A stretch of 64,000 bases of DNA from Mycobacterium lentiflavum. GTDB lineage: Bacteria; Actinomycetota; Actinomycetes; Mycobacteriales; Mycobacteriaceae. Both the position numbers and the translations under genes were made by a program. Under the pieces are notes generated by a model. It was not told the origin of the DNA and made no database searches. It saw nothing but the letters and a program-made list of their open reading frames with translations. Of the stretch, positions 1 through 9,986 are shown in pieces. The stretch is from assembly GCF_022374895.2 (NCBI RefSeq), contig NZ_CP092423.2, positions 5,580,001 through 5,644,000 on the forward strand, in the 5' to 3' direction. Positions within the stretch are counted from its first letter, which is position 1, and each line of letters starts with the position of its first letter.

Positions 1-1728
<1,728 letters not shown>

Positions 1729-1810
1729 CGGCACTACCGGCGTCAGGTTGCAGATCCGACCAGGCCCCGCCGCCATAGCGCTGGGCGGCGAGGCCTGGCA
1801 TGAACCTGTC

Positions 1811-2236
1811 TTAGACGGCGAGCAACCGCTCGAAGAACTCGCGGTAGTTCATCAGGGCAACGCGCAGGTCCTCGGTCGACGCCTCTTCGCCGCGATCCCA
1901 CTGCTCTTCTAGACGTGCACGCGCGTGGGCGAAGCTCGTCGTGAGCTGATCGATCACATCGGACACCAAGACATCGGCCTTCTGGACGCAATCCTTGGGG
2001 TCGTCGACGAACGCGGCTTGCACAGCGGCCCACCGACCACGCTTTTCGGTGAGATCGTCGTCGGCGAAAAGCACTCCCATCGTTGATGATTCGCGCTCGT
2101 CGACCGAATGCTGTTGCGCAGCCGCGAGCGGAGCGTCAACGCCTGCCGGCGGTTCGGCTGATGGTGCTGATGGTTCGGCCACGGTCTGCGACTCCTCGTA
2201 AGAATCGCTCGGTGCTTCTTGCTGGTGCGTAGTCAT
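1811..2236 (-). CDS. Conserved hypothetical protein, paralogue of the upstream gene
   Basis: I do not recognise a named family. The 141-residue product has a Ser/Glu/Pro-rich, probably disordered N-terminal half (residues 1-50) and a C-terminal half with the pattern W-x2-VQ-x2-FVDDP, then KADVLV, then YREFFERLLA. The same pattern is found in the gene just upstream (2233-2805), so the two share a duplicated domain of about 90 residues. There is no signal peptide or membrane segment. The start ATG overlaps the stop of the upstream gene by 4 bases (ATGA), which indicates translational coupling and a two-gene operon. Function unknown; the SigF-like promoter upstream of the pair suggests a stress role, which is inference. 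Confidence 0.8.
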   Translation of the reverse strand: MTTHQQEAPSDSYEESQTVAEPSAPSAEPPAGVDAPLAAAQQHSVDERESSTMGVLFADDDLTEKRGRWAAVQAAFVDDPKDCVQKADVLVSDVIDQLTTSFAHARARLEEQWDRGEEASTEDLRVALMNYREFFERLLAV

Positions 2237-2805
2237 GCGCTTGCCTCCTGTGAGGTGTCCGTGTCTTTGGTTGCGAGCAACGTCTTGAAGAGCGCCCGGT
2301 AGTGCACGAACGCCTCACGCTGCTGCTCGGTGCTGACATCGCCGCGTTGTTGGGCCATATGGATACCGTGCGCGGTGCGGTAGTTGTCGACAATCTCCGG
2401 GTGATCTACCGAGATGTCAGCTGCCCGCCGATCAAAATCGTCGACGGGGTAACCCCGTTCGCGCATCACCTCGGTGACCAGACGATCTGCGACGCCGACG
2501 GCCGTCGACGGGTTGTCGACAAACCCGGTCTGAACCTGATTCCAGCGGGTCGTGAAGTCCGACAGAGCCGACGGCGTCAACGGAATGACGTCGAGCTTCT
2601 CTCGATTACGTTCTCGGGCAGTAAGTTCCGCTTCCGCCGCCGTTTGGTCCCCGGCCTCGGCTACCAGCCGTTCGTACTCGCGGCCGTAGTGTTGCTTTAG
2701 CCGCTGTGTTTTATTACGCCGACTAACGAAGCTTGCCGCCAAGAGCACTGCGGTCACCAAGACCAGAACGCCGGCCGCCACGAAAAACCATTCCCAAATA
2801 GCCAT
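2233..2805 (-). CDS. Membrane-anchored conserved hypothetical protein
   Basis: The 190-residue protein has one N-terminal membrane segment (about residues 5-27, FFVAAGVLVLVTAVLLAASF) followed by basic residues (SRRNK), which predicts a cytoplasmic C-terminal body. That body starts with a charged, probably coiled segment (residues 35-70) and ends with the same domain as the downstream gene: W-x2-VQ-x2-FVDNP, VADRLV, YRALFKTLLA. The start is well supported by a strong Shine-Dalgarno sequence (GAGGAGGAGG on the coding strand) directly before ATG. It is the first gene of a two-gene operon with the overlapping 1811-2236 gene. Function is not known to me. Confidence 0.85.
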   Translation of the reverse strand: MAIWEWFFVAAGVLVLVTAVLLAASFVSRRNKTQRLKQHYGREYERLVAEAGDQTAAEAELTARERNREKLDVIPLTPSALSDFTTRWNQVQTGFVDNPSTAVGVADRLVTEVMRERGYPVDDFDRRAADISVDHPEIVDNYRTAHGIHMAQQRGDVSTEQQREAFVHYRALFKTLLATKDTDTSQEASA

Positions 2806-2831
2806 TTCCTCCTCCTCTCAACACATGTCGA

Positions 2832-2857
2832 ATAGCCGGGGGCCCGCGGCTGCAAAC
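2832..2857 (-). promoter_or_regulatory. Candidate SigF-type promoter for the 2805-1811 operon
   Basis: On the minus strand GTTT (plus positions 2854-2857) is followed after 16 bases by GGCTAT (2832-2837). The mycobacterial SigF consensus is GTTT, 15-17 bases, GGGTAT, so this is one mismatch away. It lies 27 bases before the start codon of the membrane-anchored protein, a usual distance. The match is short and could be chance. Confidence 0.35.
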
Positions 2858-2902
2858 GCGAATTCCTGAAGGTTCGCCGGGGCCCGGTCCACGGGGTCGG
2901 GG

Positions 2903-3058
2903 TCAGAAGTAGTGCCGCCGACCGCCGACAGCGCGCCCAGCGTTACCGAGGACTGCCAGAATCGCGCCGATGACGACCAAGACGATCCCGATGGTCCACA
3001 GGATGGACATTTTGAGCAGAAATCCCGCGACCAGCAGGATGATGCCGAGAATGATCAT
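2903..3058 (-). CDS. Small hydrophobic membrane protein, DUF6131 type
   Basis: A 51-residue reading frame beginning MIILGIILLVAGFLL and ending AGRAVGGRRHYF. It forms two membrane segments (about residues 2-15 and 20-37) joined by a short KMSILW turn and closed by a basic, glycine-rich tail. This layout and the GRAVGGRRHY ending match the small DUF6131 proteins that are common in mycobacteria and other actinobacteria; their function is not known. A purine-rich stretch (GAGGGGAAG) lies about 10 bases before the ATG. The gene is divergent from the LuxR-type regulator at 3179, with 120 bases between the two starts, so the regulator may control it. Confidence 0.8.
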   Translation of the reverse strand: MIILGIILLVAGFLLKMSILWTIGIVLVVIGAILAVLGNAGRAVGGRRHYF

Positions 3059-3127
3059 GATGAGTCTTCCCCTCTGAGTTGCCTGACTGAATTGTTTGGC
3101 CGGTTGCCCGACGCTGCGCTCAGTCGA

Positions 3128-3161
3128 CCACCCCTAAGGGGGGTACCAATACACCCCTAAG
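3128..3161 (+). promoter_or_regulatory. Repeated CACCCCTAAG boxes in the divergent regulator promoter
   Basis: The sequence CACCCCTAAG occurs twice, at 3129-3138 and 3152-3161, 23 bases apart (about two helical turns). The first copy is extended to a near-palindrome (ACCCC, TAAG, GGGGGT). Both lie 17-50 bases before the LuxR-type regulator and between it and the divergent DUF6131 gene, a typical place for an operator. No binding protein is proven; autoregulation by the neighbouring regulator is the simplest guess. Confidence 0.45.
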
Positions 3162-3178
3162 TAGGTAATCTTCCCGGC

Positions 3179-3847
3179 ATGCTGGCACCACCACGTGCGC
3201 CCATCACGGTCGCGCTCGTCGATGACTACGACATCGTGGTCAAGGGTGTGGCCAACATGCTTGACCCTTACCGCGACCGCGTTGTGGTCGCAGAACTCGA
3301 CGCCACCATGCCGGTCAGCGATGCCGTCGACATCGCGCTGTACGACTCATTCGCTCAGCCCGAATCCGATCACGAAGAGATCGGGGTTCTGATCGCCAAC
3401 CCTCAAGCCCGCCGAGTGGTGGTCTACACCTGGAACTTTCACCCTGACCTCGTCGAAAGCGCACGGCAACACGGAGCGCACGGCTACCTGTCGAAGACTC
3501 TCCCGGCACGCGAGCTGGTCGCCGCCTTGGAGGCCGTGCACTCTGGAGAGGTGGTTGTCAGCGATGTTGCGGGGCGGGCGCGCAGCGCGCCCGGGCTGGA
3601 TTGGCCGGGTCGTGGCGAAGGGCTCAGCGACCGCGAAGCGGAGATCCTGGCGCTGATCACCCAGGGCAAGAGCAACGCCGATGTCGCACGATTGACCTAC
3701 CTGAGCCCCAACACCGTGAAGTCCTACATTCGAACGATCTATCGAAAGCTCGGCGTCGCTAGCCGCACTCAGGCCGTGCTGTGGGGTGTGAATCACGGCT
3801 TCACGCCTGACCATCACCGCATCGAACACTGGCGCGGCGGTCCCTAA
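3179..3847 (+). CDS. LuxR/NarL-type response regulator
   Basis: A 222-residue cytoplasmic DNA-binding regulator. Residues 8-125 form a receiver domain: acidic pair D15-D16, candidate phospho-acceptor D56 (ALYDSF) and the conserved lysine K106 (GYLSKTL). Residues about 150-213 form the LuxR helix-turn-helix (LSDREAEILALI, then SNADVARLTYLSPNTVKSYI). No histidine kinase gene is adjacent, so it is an orphan here, or responds without phosphorylation. The segment around D56 is unusual because the residues before it are not the common hydrophobic-D-hydrophobic pattern followed by MP. It is divergent from the small DUF6131 gene and probably binds the repeated boxes in between. Confidence 0.88.
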   Translation: MLAPPRAPITVALVDDYDIVVKGVANMLDPYRDRVVVAELDATMPVSDAVDIALYDSFAQPESDHEEIGVLIANPQARRVVVYTWNFHPDLVESARQHGAHGYLSKTLPARELVAALEAVHSGEVVVSDVAGRARSAPGLDWPGRGEGLSDREAEILALITQGKSNADVARLTYLSPNTVKSYIRTIYRKLGVASRTQAVLWGVNHGFTPDHHRIEHWRGGP

Positions 3848-3863
3848 TCGGAGCGGCGGCCGG

Positions 3864-4865
3864 TCAGAACAGCACGAGCTGGTCGTCGGCGCTGGTAGCG
3901 TCGACGAACTCCGCCATACTGGTGCCGCCGACCACGGTGCCCACGCCGTCCATGAACTGCGCGTCGGACACCACCGGCACGCCGAGCTGCCGAGCCTGGA
4001 AGCCCTTGCCCTGCTCGGGGACGGCGGCGTTGCAGACCACTAGCGAGGTCTCGCGGTCCACGACGTCGGTGTAGGCCAGCCCGGCGTGCAGGATCCGCTC
4101 GACGAGCTCCTCGTGGGTGCGCCGCACCTCGGAAGCCAGCGCCACCCGCATGCCCTGGACCAGCGGCCGGCCGCGGACATACGGCCCGGGGTTGAGGTAG
4201 GGGCACGGCATCCGGGTGGCCAGCGCCTTCAGCGGGCGCAGTTCGTCGTGGGTCACTCGGCCGTTGGGCCAGCGGCGCCGCGTGACGGGGCGCACCGGCA
4301 GCCAGATGTCGAGTTCGCGGGCGCGGCCCAACGCGGACGCGAGCACACCGGTCAACACCAGGGCGTCGTCGAAGGCGTCGTGCGGACGCTCCTGGGTCAC
4401 ACCCCAAAGCGCCGCGAGGGTCTCTAGCCGCAGGTTCTCGACGCCGAGGTCCAGGCGCCGGGCCAGCTCGACCGTGCACATGACGCTGTCGACGGGAAGT
4501 GCGATCCCGGCGAGCTCGGCCTCCGCGGCCAGGAACGCGTAGTCGAACGCGACGTTGTGGGCCACCAGCGTGCGGCCGCGCAGCACCTCGACCACGTCAC
4601 CGACGATGTCATCGAACTGCGGCTGATCCTCGAGCATGGCGGCGGTCAACCCGTGCACGTGGGTGGGACCGGGGTCGACCCCGGGATTGAGCAGGCTGAC
4701 GACGGACTGCTCGACGCGGCCGTCGGCATCGAGCCCGAGCACCGCGAGGCTGATGACCCGGGCCTGACCGGGCCGGAAACCGGAGGTCTCGACGTCAATC
4801 ACGGCCCAACCCGCGTCCGGAGCGGTCGCCGGCCGGCCCCAAGGCGGCGGATTTGTGGGGCTCAT
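3864..4865 (-). CDS. dnaQ: DnaQ-like 3'-5' exonuclease with BRCT domain (Rv3711c type)
   Basis: DEDDh-family 3'-5' exonuclease, annotated in mycobacteria as a DNA polymerase III epsilon-like protein. The exonuclease domain has its acidic motifs in order: DVETSG, HNVAFDYAFL and HDAFDDA. A linker (PVTRRRWPNGRVTHDEL) leads to a C-terminal BRCT-like domain that begins near GMRVALASE. The chosen ATG at 4865 gives 333 residues beginning MSPTNPPPWGRP, close to the M. tuberculosis length; a longer start at 4901 is possible. In mycobacteria proofreading is done mainly by the DnaE1 PHP domain, so a repair or accessory role is more likely than replicative proofreading. It is divergent from murT. Confidence 0.9.
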   Translation of the reverse strand: MSPTNPPPWGRPATAPDAGWAVIDVETSGFRPGQARVISLAVLGLDADGRVEQSVVSLLNPGVDPGPTHVHGLTAAMLEDQPQFDDIVGDVVEVLRGRTLVAHNVAFDYAFLAAEAELAGIALPVDSVMCTVELARRLDLGVENLRLETLAALWGVTQERPHDAFDDALVLTGVLASALGRARELDIWLPVRPVTRRRWPNGRVTHDELRPLKALATRMPCPYLNPGPYVRGRPLVQGMRVALASEVRRTHEELVERILHAGLAYTDVVDRETSLVVCNAAVPEQGKGFQARQLGVPVVSDAQFMDGVGTVVGGTSMAEFVDATSADDQLVLF

Positions 4866-4962
4866 GGACGACAGAATGGCACGTCTGACCGACATCACCA
4901 CGTCGCTGCGCGGCCGTGTCGGCGGTTAGTTGGATCCGTGCGACCGCCCTTAAACTGCGCGG

Positions 4963-6213
4963 GTGATCACCACCCGCGCACGCCTGGCCCTCGCCGCAGG
5001 AGCGAGCGCGCGCTGGGCGTCGCGGATGACCGGGCGCGGCGCCGGAGCGATGATCGGCGGCCTGGTCGCGATGACGCTGGACCGCTCGGTCCTGCGCCAG
5101 CTCGGCGCGGGCCGGCGCACGGTCATCGTCACCGGTACCAACGGAAAGTCCACGACCACCCGGATGACCGCGGCCGCCCTCGGCACACTGGGATCGGTCG
5201 CCACCAACGCCGAGGGCGCCAACATGGACGCCGGCCTGGTCGCCGCCCTGGCCGCCGACCGTGACGCGGGACTCGCGGCCCTGGAAGTCGATGAGATGCA
5301 CGTGCCGCACGTCTCCGATGCCGTCGAACCCAGCGTCATCGTGCTGCTCAACCTGTCGCGCGATCAGCTGGACCGGGTGGGCGAGATCAACGTCATCGAA
5401 CGCACGCTGCGCGCCGGCCTGGCCCGTCACCCGAACGCCGTCGTCGTGGCCAACTGCGACGACGTGCTGATGACCTCGGCCGCCTACGACAGCCCGAACG
5501 TCGTGTGGGTGGCGGCCGGGGGCGCGTGGGCCAACGACTCGGTCAGCTGCCCGCGCAGCGGCGAGGTGATCGTGCGCGACCCCCCTGGTCGAGAGGGCCA
5601 CTGGTATTCCACCGGCGCCGACTTCAAGCGGCCCAGCCCGCAGTGGTGGTTCGGCCCGGCCGATGGAGACGCGCTGTACGGGCCCGACGGGCTGGCCCTG
5701 CCGATGCGGCTGGCGCTGCCCGGCGCGGTGAATCGGGGCAATGCCGCCCAGGCCGTCGCCGCCGCCGTCGCGCTGGGCGCCGACCCCTCGAAGGCGGTCG
5801 CGGCCGTCGCGGGAGTCGACGAGGTCGCGGGCCGCTATCGGACCGTGCACATCGGCCGGCACGACGCGCGGATTCTGCTGGCCAAGAACCCGGCCGGCTG
5901 GCAGGAAGCGCTGTCGATGGTCGACAAGGACGCGGCCGGGGTGGTGATCGCGGTCAACGGGCAGGTGCCCGACGGCGAGGACCTGTCGTGGTTGTGGGAT
6001 GTGCGCTTCGAGCATCTCGGGCACACATCCGTCGTGGCGGCGGGCGAACGCGGCACCGATCTCGCGGTGCGCCTGGGGTACGCCGGCGTCGAGCACACCC
6101 TGGTCCACGACACCCTGGCGGCCATCGCGTCCTGCCCGCCGGGACGCGTCGAGGTCGTCGCCAACTACACCGCCTTCTTGCAGCTGCACCGGGCATTGGC
6201 ACGCCATGGCTGA
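4963..6213 (+). CDS. murT: Lipid II isoglutaminyl synthase, Mur-ligase-like subunit MurT
   Basis: With GatD it amidates the D-glutamate of the peptidoglycan stem to D-isoglutamine on lipid II, at the inner face of the membrane. The 416-residue protein has the Mur ligase ATP loop TGTNGKSTTT (residues 57-66), the central Mur fold with HVSDAVEPSVIVLLNLSRDQLDR, and the MurT C-terminal domain with VANYTAF. The start is GTG. In staphylococcal MurT a four-cysteine zinc ribbon interrupts the central domain; here only the first cysteine (SCPRSG) is left and the others are replaced (FKRPSPQWWFG), so this form probably holds no zinc. It overlaps gatD by 8 bases, so the subunits are translationally coupled. 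Confidence 0.95.
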   Translation: MITTRARLALAAGASARWASRMTGRGAGAMIGGLVAMTLDRSVLRQLGAGRRTVIVTGTNGKSTTTRMTAAALGTLGSVATNAEGANMDAGLVAALAADRDAGLAALEVDEMHVPHVSDAVEPSVIVLLNLSRDQLDRVGEINVIERTLRAGLARHPNAVVVANCDDVLMTSAAYDSPNVVWVAAGGAWANDSVSCPRSGEVIVRDPPGREGHWYSTGADFKRPSPQWWFGPADGDALYGPDGLALPMRLALPGAVNRGNAAQAVAAAVALGADPSKAVAAVAGVDEVAGRYRTVHIGRHDARILLAKNPAGWQEALSMVDKDAAGVVIAVNGQVPDGEDLSWLWDVRFEHLGHTSVVAAGERGTDLAVRLGYAGVEHTLVHDTLAAIASCPPGRVEVVANYTAFLQLHRALARHG

Positions 6214-6925
6214 CCCTGGGTCTGTGTCCACAGTGCGGATCGGGCTGGTGTTGCCCGACGTGATGGGCACCTACGGCGACGGCGGCAACGCGCTCGTGCT
6301 GCGTCAACGGCTGCGGCTGCGTGGTATTGCCGCCGAGATCGTCGAGATCACGCTGGACGACCCGGTGCCGGACTCGCTGGACCTCTACACCCTGGGCGGC
6401 GCCGAGGACTACGCGCAGCGACTGGCCACCCGCCACCTGCTGCGGTATCCGGGCCTGCAGCGCGCCGCCCAGCGCGGCGCGCCCGTGCTGTCGATCTGCG
6501 CCGCCGTCCAAGTGCTCGGGCACTGGTACCAGACCTCGTCGGGAGAGCGGGTGGACGGGGTGGGCATGCTGGACGTGACGACGTCGCCACAGCAGGCGCG
6601 CACGATCGGCGAGCTGGTAAGTAAGCCGCTGCTGGCCGGGCTGACCCAGCCGCTCACTGGCTTTGAAAACCACCGCGGCGGCACCGTGCTCGGCCCCGAC
6701 GCCGCACCATTGGGCGCGGTGGTCAAGGGCGCGGGCAACCGGCTCGGCGACGGTTTTGACGGCGTGATCCAGGGCAGCGTCGTCGCGACCTACATGCACG
6801 GGCCGTGTCTGGCCCGCAACCCGGAGCTGGCCGACCTGCTGCTCAGCAAGGTTGCCGGCGAGCTGGCGCCGCTGGAAATGCCCGAGGTGGACCGGCTGCG
6901 CCGCGAGCGACTGGCGGCGCGCTAG
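6206..6925 (+). CDS. gatD: Lipid II isoglutaminyl synthase, glutaminase subunit GatD
   Basis: Class I glutamine amidotransferase that releases ammonia from glutamine for MurT; older annotation calls it CobQ2. The 239-residue protein shows the N-terminal DVMGTYGDGGN, the nucleophile C98 in SICAAVQVLG and the catalytic H198 in TYMHGP. The ATG at 6206 overlaps the end of murT by 8 bases; a GTG at 6233 would give the shorter form (VRIGLVLP) used in M. tuberculosis annotation, and both are plausible. The complex amidates lipid II, which supports cross-linking and lysozyme resistance. Confidence 0.95.
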   Translation: MADPGSVSTVRIGLVLPDVMGTYGDGGNALVLRQRLRLRGIAAEIVEITLDDPVPDSLDLYTLGGAEDYAQRLATRHLLRYPGLQRAAQRGAPVLSICAAVQVLGHWYQTSSGERVDGVGMLDVTTSPQQARTIGELVSKPLLAGLTQPLTGFENHRGGTVLGPDAAPLGAVVKGAGNRLGDGFDGVIQGSVVATYMHGPCLARNPELADLLLSKVAGELAPLEMPEVDRLRRERLAAR

Positions 6926-6927
6926 CC

Positions 6928-7362
6928 ATGCGAGCCGTAACCATGACCGCCGGCGCCGCGCTGATCGCCGTGTGCATCGCGTCGCCGACGCCGGCGCGCG
7001 CCGACTCGGAAGTCCCGAGCGGCCGGTACAACGTGCTTTATCCGGACAACGGCAAATCGACCGCCTGGCTTTTCGCCCCGTGCGGATCGGACTGCACCCG
7101 GGCGACCTCGCAGGATGGCGGGACCTTGGTCATCAGCTGGGAATTCCACCTCGCCAACGGACGATGGACGCACAGCGGCACGGCCCAGGCGCCCTGTCCC
7201 AACGGCGCGTCGACCCCAGAGGCCCCAGCGGCACCCGTGACCGTCGACTACAGCTTCGATGCCGTGTCGCTGGCCGGCGTTGCGCAGACGACGACGTCGG
7301 ACGCGTGCAGTGGGGAGCCCGGCAAGACCTTCACCAGGCCTTTCCAGTTGAGCAAGGCCTGA
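6928..7362 (+). CDS. Exported small cysteine-containing protein, unknown function
   Basis: The 144-residue protein starts two bases after the gatD stop, so it may be co-transcribed. It has a Sec signal peptide (residues 1-22, ending SPTPARA before DSEVPSG). The mature part has four cysteines (CGSDC, PCPNG, DACSG), likely two disulfides, and an unremarkable beta-rich composition. This fits small secreted proteins found in many mycobacteria, none of which I can assign a function. In M. tuberculosis this interval holds Rv3714c on the other strand, which is not seen here. Longer in-frame starts inside gatD exist but lose the signal peptide position. Confidence 0.82.
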   Translation: MRAVTMTAGAALIAVCIASPTPARADSEVPSGRYNVLYPDNGKSTAWLFAPCGSDCTRATSQDGGTLVISWEFHLANGRWTHSGTAQAPCPNGASTPEAPAAPVTVDYSFDAVSLAGVAQTTTSDACSGEPGKTFTRPFQLSKA

Positions 7363-7468
7363 GACCGGCAGACCCCGTCCGACCTGCGCCACAAGGTTCC
7401 TTTTAGGGCGCTACCCGACCCTTCCGTTACGCCGACGCGCCCCGCGGCGGCTCGAGAAGGGGGTCCCC

Positions 7469-8143
7469 ATGAGCAGCGCCTCAGCAACCACGGCCGCCAT
7501 GACCACCAAGGCGCGCTTCGGCGCGCTCGCCGCGTTGCTCGCTGCGGCCGCCGCCGGCTGGGCGATCGGAATCGCCGGTGCCCACGCCGCCCCGAACGTT
7601 CCCGCTCCCCACATCACCGCCGGAATGCACGGCGATCCGGCCGCCGCGGCGCCCTACTGGCGTTATCAACAACAGCATCTCGACTGCGGCGAGATGGCGG
7701 TGGCCGACGTGATCGGCCAGATCAGCGGCCACGAGCCCAGCGAGGACGAGATCACCGCCGCGGCGGGAAACATCCCGAGCGCGGCTCACCCCGGGCCGAT
7801 CTACCGCCCCGACGGCCGGACCAGCAATCATGACCTGGTCCCGCTACTGGAGCACTACGGCATCCACGCCGTCGCGGTGTACCCCAACACCGAAGCACTG
7901 GCGGTCGACCTGGATCACGGTCGCAAGATCATCGTCGGGGTCAACGACAACGTGATCTGGAACCGGCCCGGCAACCGGACCAAGGAAAACCACTTCGTGG
8001 TAGTCATCGGGATCGACTACGACGCCGGGGTGGTGCATCTCAACGACAGCGGCGTCCGCGCGGGCCAAGACGAGCAGGTCTCGATCGCGACGTTCGAAGA
8101 AGCGTGGGCGGCCAGCGACAACTTCGCCGTCGTGACCGCCTAA
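7469..8143 (+). CDS. Secreted C39-like cysteine peptidase family protein
   Basis: The 224-residue protein has an N-terminal hydrophobic signal (about residues 17-40, ending GAHAAPN). The mature domain looks like the papain-like C39_2 fold: the candidate nucleophile C73 in HLDCGEMAVADVI, the histidine H175 in ENHFVVVIGID and the acid/amide pair N192-D193 in HLNDSG. It is probably a secreted or cell-wall peptidase or peptidase-like protein; the substrate is unknown. The ATG is preceded by a good Shine-Dalgarno sequence (AAGGGGG). It sits with another exported protein between gatD and recR. Confidence 0.78.
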   Translation: MSSASATTAAMTTKARFGALAALLAAAAAGWAIGIAGAHAAPNVPAPHITAGMHGDPAAAAPYWRYQQQHLDCGEMAVADVIGQISGHEPSEDEITAAAGNIPSAAHPGPIYRPDGRTSNHDLVPLLEHYGIHAVAVYPNTEALAVDLDHGRKIIVGVNDNVIWNRPGNRTKENHFVVVIGIDYDAGVVHLNDSGVRAGQDEQVSIATFEEAWAASDNFAVVTA

Positions 8144-8155
8144 CCGGCCGACGGG

Positions 8156-8767
8156 TCAGACCATGGACCGGCGGCCGATGAGCGCGCGGCCCAGCGTCAA
8201 CTCGTCCGCGAATTCCAAGTCGCCGCCCATCGGCAGCCCGGACGCGATCCGCGTGACCGTCAGGCCCGGAATGTCGCGCAACACCCGGACCAGATAGGTA
8301 GCCGTCGCCTCCCCCTCGGTGTTGGGGTCGGTCGCGATGATCACCTCGGTGATGTCCACACCGTCGACCCGCTCGCCGATGCGGCTGAGCAGCTCCCGGA
8401 TCCGTAGTTGATCGGGGCCCACACCGGACAGCGGATCCAGCGCACCGCCCAGGACGTGGTAGCGGCCGCGGAATTCGCGAGTGCGCTCGACGGCCTGGAC
8501 GTCCTTGGGTTCCTCGACGACGCACACCTGCGAACCGTCCCGGCGCGGATCGCCGCAGATCCGGCAACGCTCGTCGTCGGACACGTTGCCGCAGACCGCG
8601 CAGAAGCGGACGCCGTCGCGGACCTTCCGTAGCACGGCGGTGAGTCGGTCGATCTCCGGCGGCTCGACCGACAACAAGTGAAAGGCGATGCGCTGCGCAC
8701 TCTTTGGCCCGATACCCGGCAGCTTGCCGAGCTCGTCGATCAGATCCTGGACCGGTCCCTCGAACAT
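8156..8767 (-). CDS. recR: Recombination mediator protein RecR
   Basis: Acts with RecO (and RecF) to load RecA onto gapped DNA. The 203-residue protein has the N-terminal helix-hairpin-helix ([20 protein letters not shown]), a zinc-binding set C56, C59, C68, C71, and the Toprim domain with [13 protein letters not shown] and [15 protein letters not shown]. Length and motifs are standard. It lies 8 bases after the YbaB gene on the same strand, the usual ybaB-recR operon of bacteria. Confidence 0.97.
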   Translation of the reverse strand: MFEGPVQDLIDELGKLPGIGPKSAQRIAFHLLSVEPPEIDRLTAVLRKVRDGVRFCAVCGNVSDDERCRICGDPRRDGSQVCVVEEPKDVQAVERTREFRGRYHVLGGALDPLSGVGPDQLRIRELLSRIGERVDGVDITEVIIATDPNTEGEATATYLVRVLRDIPGLTVTRIASGLPMGGDLEFADELTLGRALIGRRSMV

Positions 8768-8775
8768 CTAGGAGG

Positions 8776-9126
8776 TCAGAGCCCCGGCATCTGCGTCGGT
8801 GGGGCGGGCGGCGCGGGCGGCGCGCTCAAGCCGGCGGTCAGCGATCCCAGCTGCTCCTGTGCCATCTTGGTGACCTGTTTGGAGGCATCCACCATGGCGC
8901 CGACGATCAGGTCCTGCAACGTCTCGACGTCCGCGGGGTCGACGACCGATGGATCGATCTTGACGGCGACGACCTCGCCGCTGCCTTTTACGATTGCCTC
9001 GACCAGCCCGCCACCCGCCTGACCGCGGATCTCGGCGTTCGCGAGCAGTTGCTGAGCTTCCATTAGCTTTTGCTGCATCTGCTGCGCCTGAGCGAGCAGC
9101 GCCGACATATCGCCTCCGGGTTGCAT
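8776..9126 (-). CDS. ybaB: YbaB/EbfC family nucleoid-associated protein
   Basis: A 116-residue DNA-binding protein of the YbaB/EbfC family, corresponding to Rv3716c. Residues 1-35 form the long helix ([19 protein letters not shown]), followed by the conserved [18 protein letters not shown] strand pair and a second helix. A proline/alanine-rich tail ([14 protein letters not shown]) is added at the C-terminus, as in other mycobacteria. It dimerises and coats DNA; the operon with recR suggests a link to recombination. The chosen ATG gives [11 protein letters not shown]; the internal ATG six codons later is an alternative. Confidence 0.93.
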   Translation of the reverse strand: MQPGGDMSALLAQAQQMQQKLMEAQQLLANAEIRGQAGGGLVEAIVKGSGEVVAVKIDPSVVDPADVETLQDLIVGAMVDASKQVTKMAQEQLGSLTAGLSAPPAPPAPPTQMPGL

Positions 9127-9224
9127 GACAATCCCTTCGCATCTTGATCTCGAGTTGGTTTCGCCTGTGGATGTCGGGCGATTCGAAACACCCAGCGTAG
9201 ACCGCGCGACGTTACCTTTGCGCC

Positions 9225-9986
9225 GTGGACCAACGAGTGAGCAGGCGTGTCGGAATCAAGACGGGGATCAGCATGCTGGTCGCCGCGTCGACCCTAATCG
9301 TCCCGACCGCGACCGCGACCCCATCCAACATCGCCGGCATGGTCGTTTTCATCGATCCCGGCCACAACGGCGCCAACGACGCGTCCATCGGCCGGCAGGT
9401 CACCACGGGCCGGGGCGGCACCAAGGATTGCCAGACCAGCGGGACCGCGACCAACAGCGGTTACCAGGAACACACCTTCACCTGGGACACCGCGCTGCGA
9501 GTCCGCGCCGCGCTGACCGCACTCGGTGTCAGGACCGCCCTGTCCCGGGGCAACGACAACGCCCTCGGACCGTGTATCGACGAGCGCGCCAACGTCGCCA
9601 ACTCGTTGCGGCCCAACGCGATCCTGAGCATCCACGCCGACGGCGGTCCACCGTCCGGGCGCGGCTTCCATGTGAACTATTCGGCCCCGCCCCTCAACCA
9701 GGTGCAGGCCGGACCGTCGGTGCAGTACGCGCGGATCATGCGCGACCAGATGCAGGCCGCCGGTATCCCGCCGTCCACCTACATCGGCCAGGGCGGGCTG
9801 TACGGACGCTCGGACCTGACCGGTCTCAACCTGGCGCAATACCCCGCGATCCTGGTCGAGTGCGGCAACATGAAGAACCCGGTGGATTCGGCGCTGATGG
9901 AGTCTGCCGACGGCCGGCAGAAGTACGCCGACGCACTCGTCCGTGGCGTGGCGGGCTTCCTGGCCACCCAGGGCCAGGCACGCTGA
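9225..9986 (+). CDS. ami1: N-acetylmuramoyl-L-alanine amidase Ami1 (Rv3717 type)
   Basis: Zinc amidase that cuts the lactyl-peptide bond of peptidoglycan in the periplasm during cell separation. The 253-residue Amidase_3 protein begins with GTG and a signal peptide (about residues 12-32, ending TATAT). Zinc ligands H47 (DPGHNG), E82 (YQEHTF) and H137 (SIHADG) and the catalytic E212 (VECGN) are all present. C69 and C117 fit the disulfide known in the M. tuberculosis enzyme. It has no separate cell-wall-binding domain, as in Rv3717. In M. tuberculosis the next gene is Rv3718c; here the giant synthetase gene lies between them. Confidence 0.95.
   Translation: MDQRVSRRVGIKTGISMLVAASTLIVPTATATPSNIAGMVVFIDPGHNGANDASIGRQVTTGRGGTKDCQTSGTATNSGYQEHTFTWDTALRVRAALTALGVRTALSRGNDNALGPCIDERANVANSLRPNAILSIHADGGPPSGRGFHVNYSAPPLNQVQAGPSVQYARIMRDQMQAAGIPPSTYIGQGGLYGRSDLTGLNLAQYPAILVECGNMKNPVDSALMESADGRQKYADALVRGVAGFLATQGQAR

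Noticed and set aside
3864-4901. Longer start of the exonuclease at 4901
   Set aside because: Adds 12 residues without homology and no better ribosome site; kept only as an alternative.
4795-6270. 491-codon minus-strand frame over murT
   Set aside because: Shadow of murT in high-GC DNA; murT has full family motifs on the plus strand.
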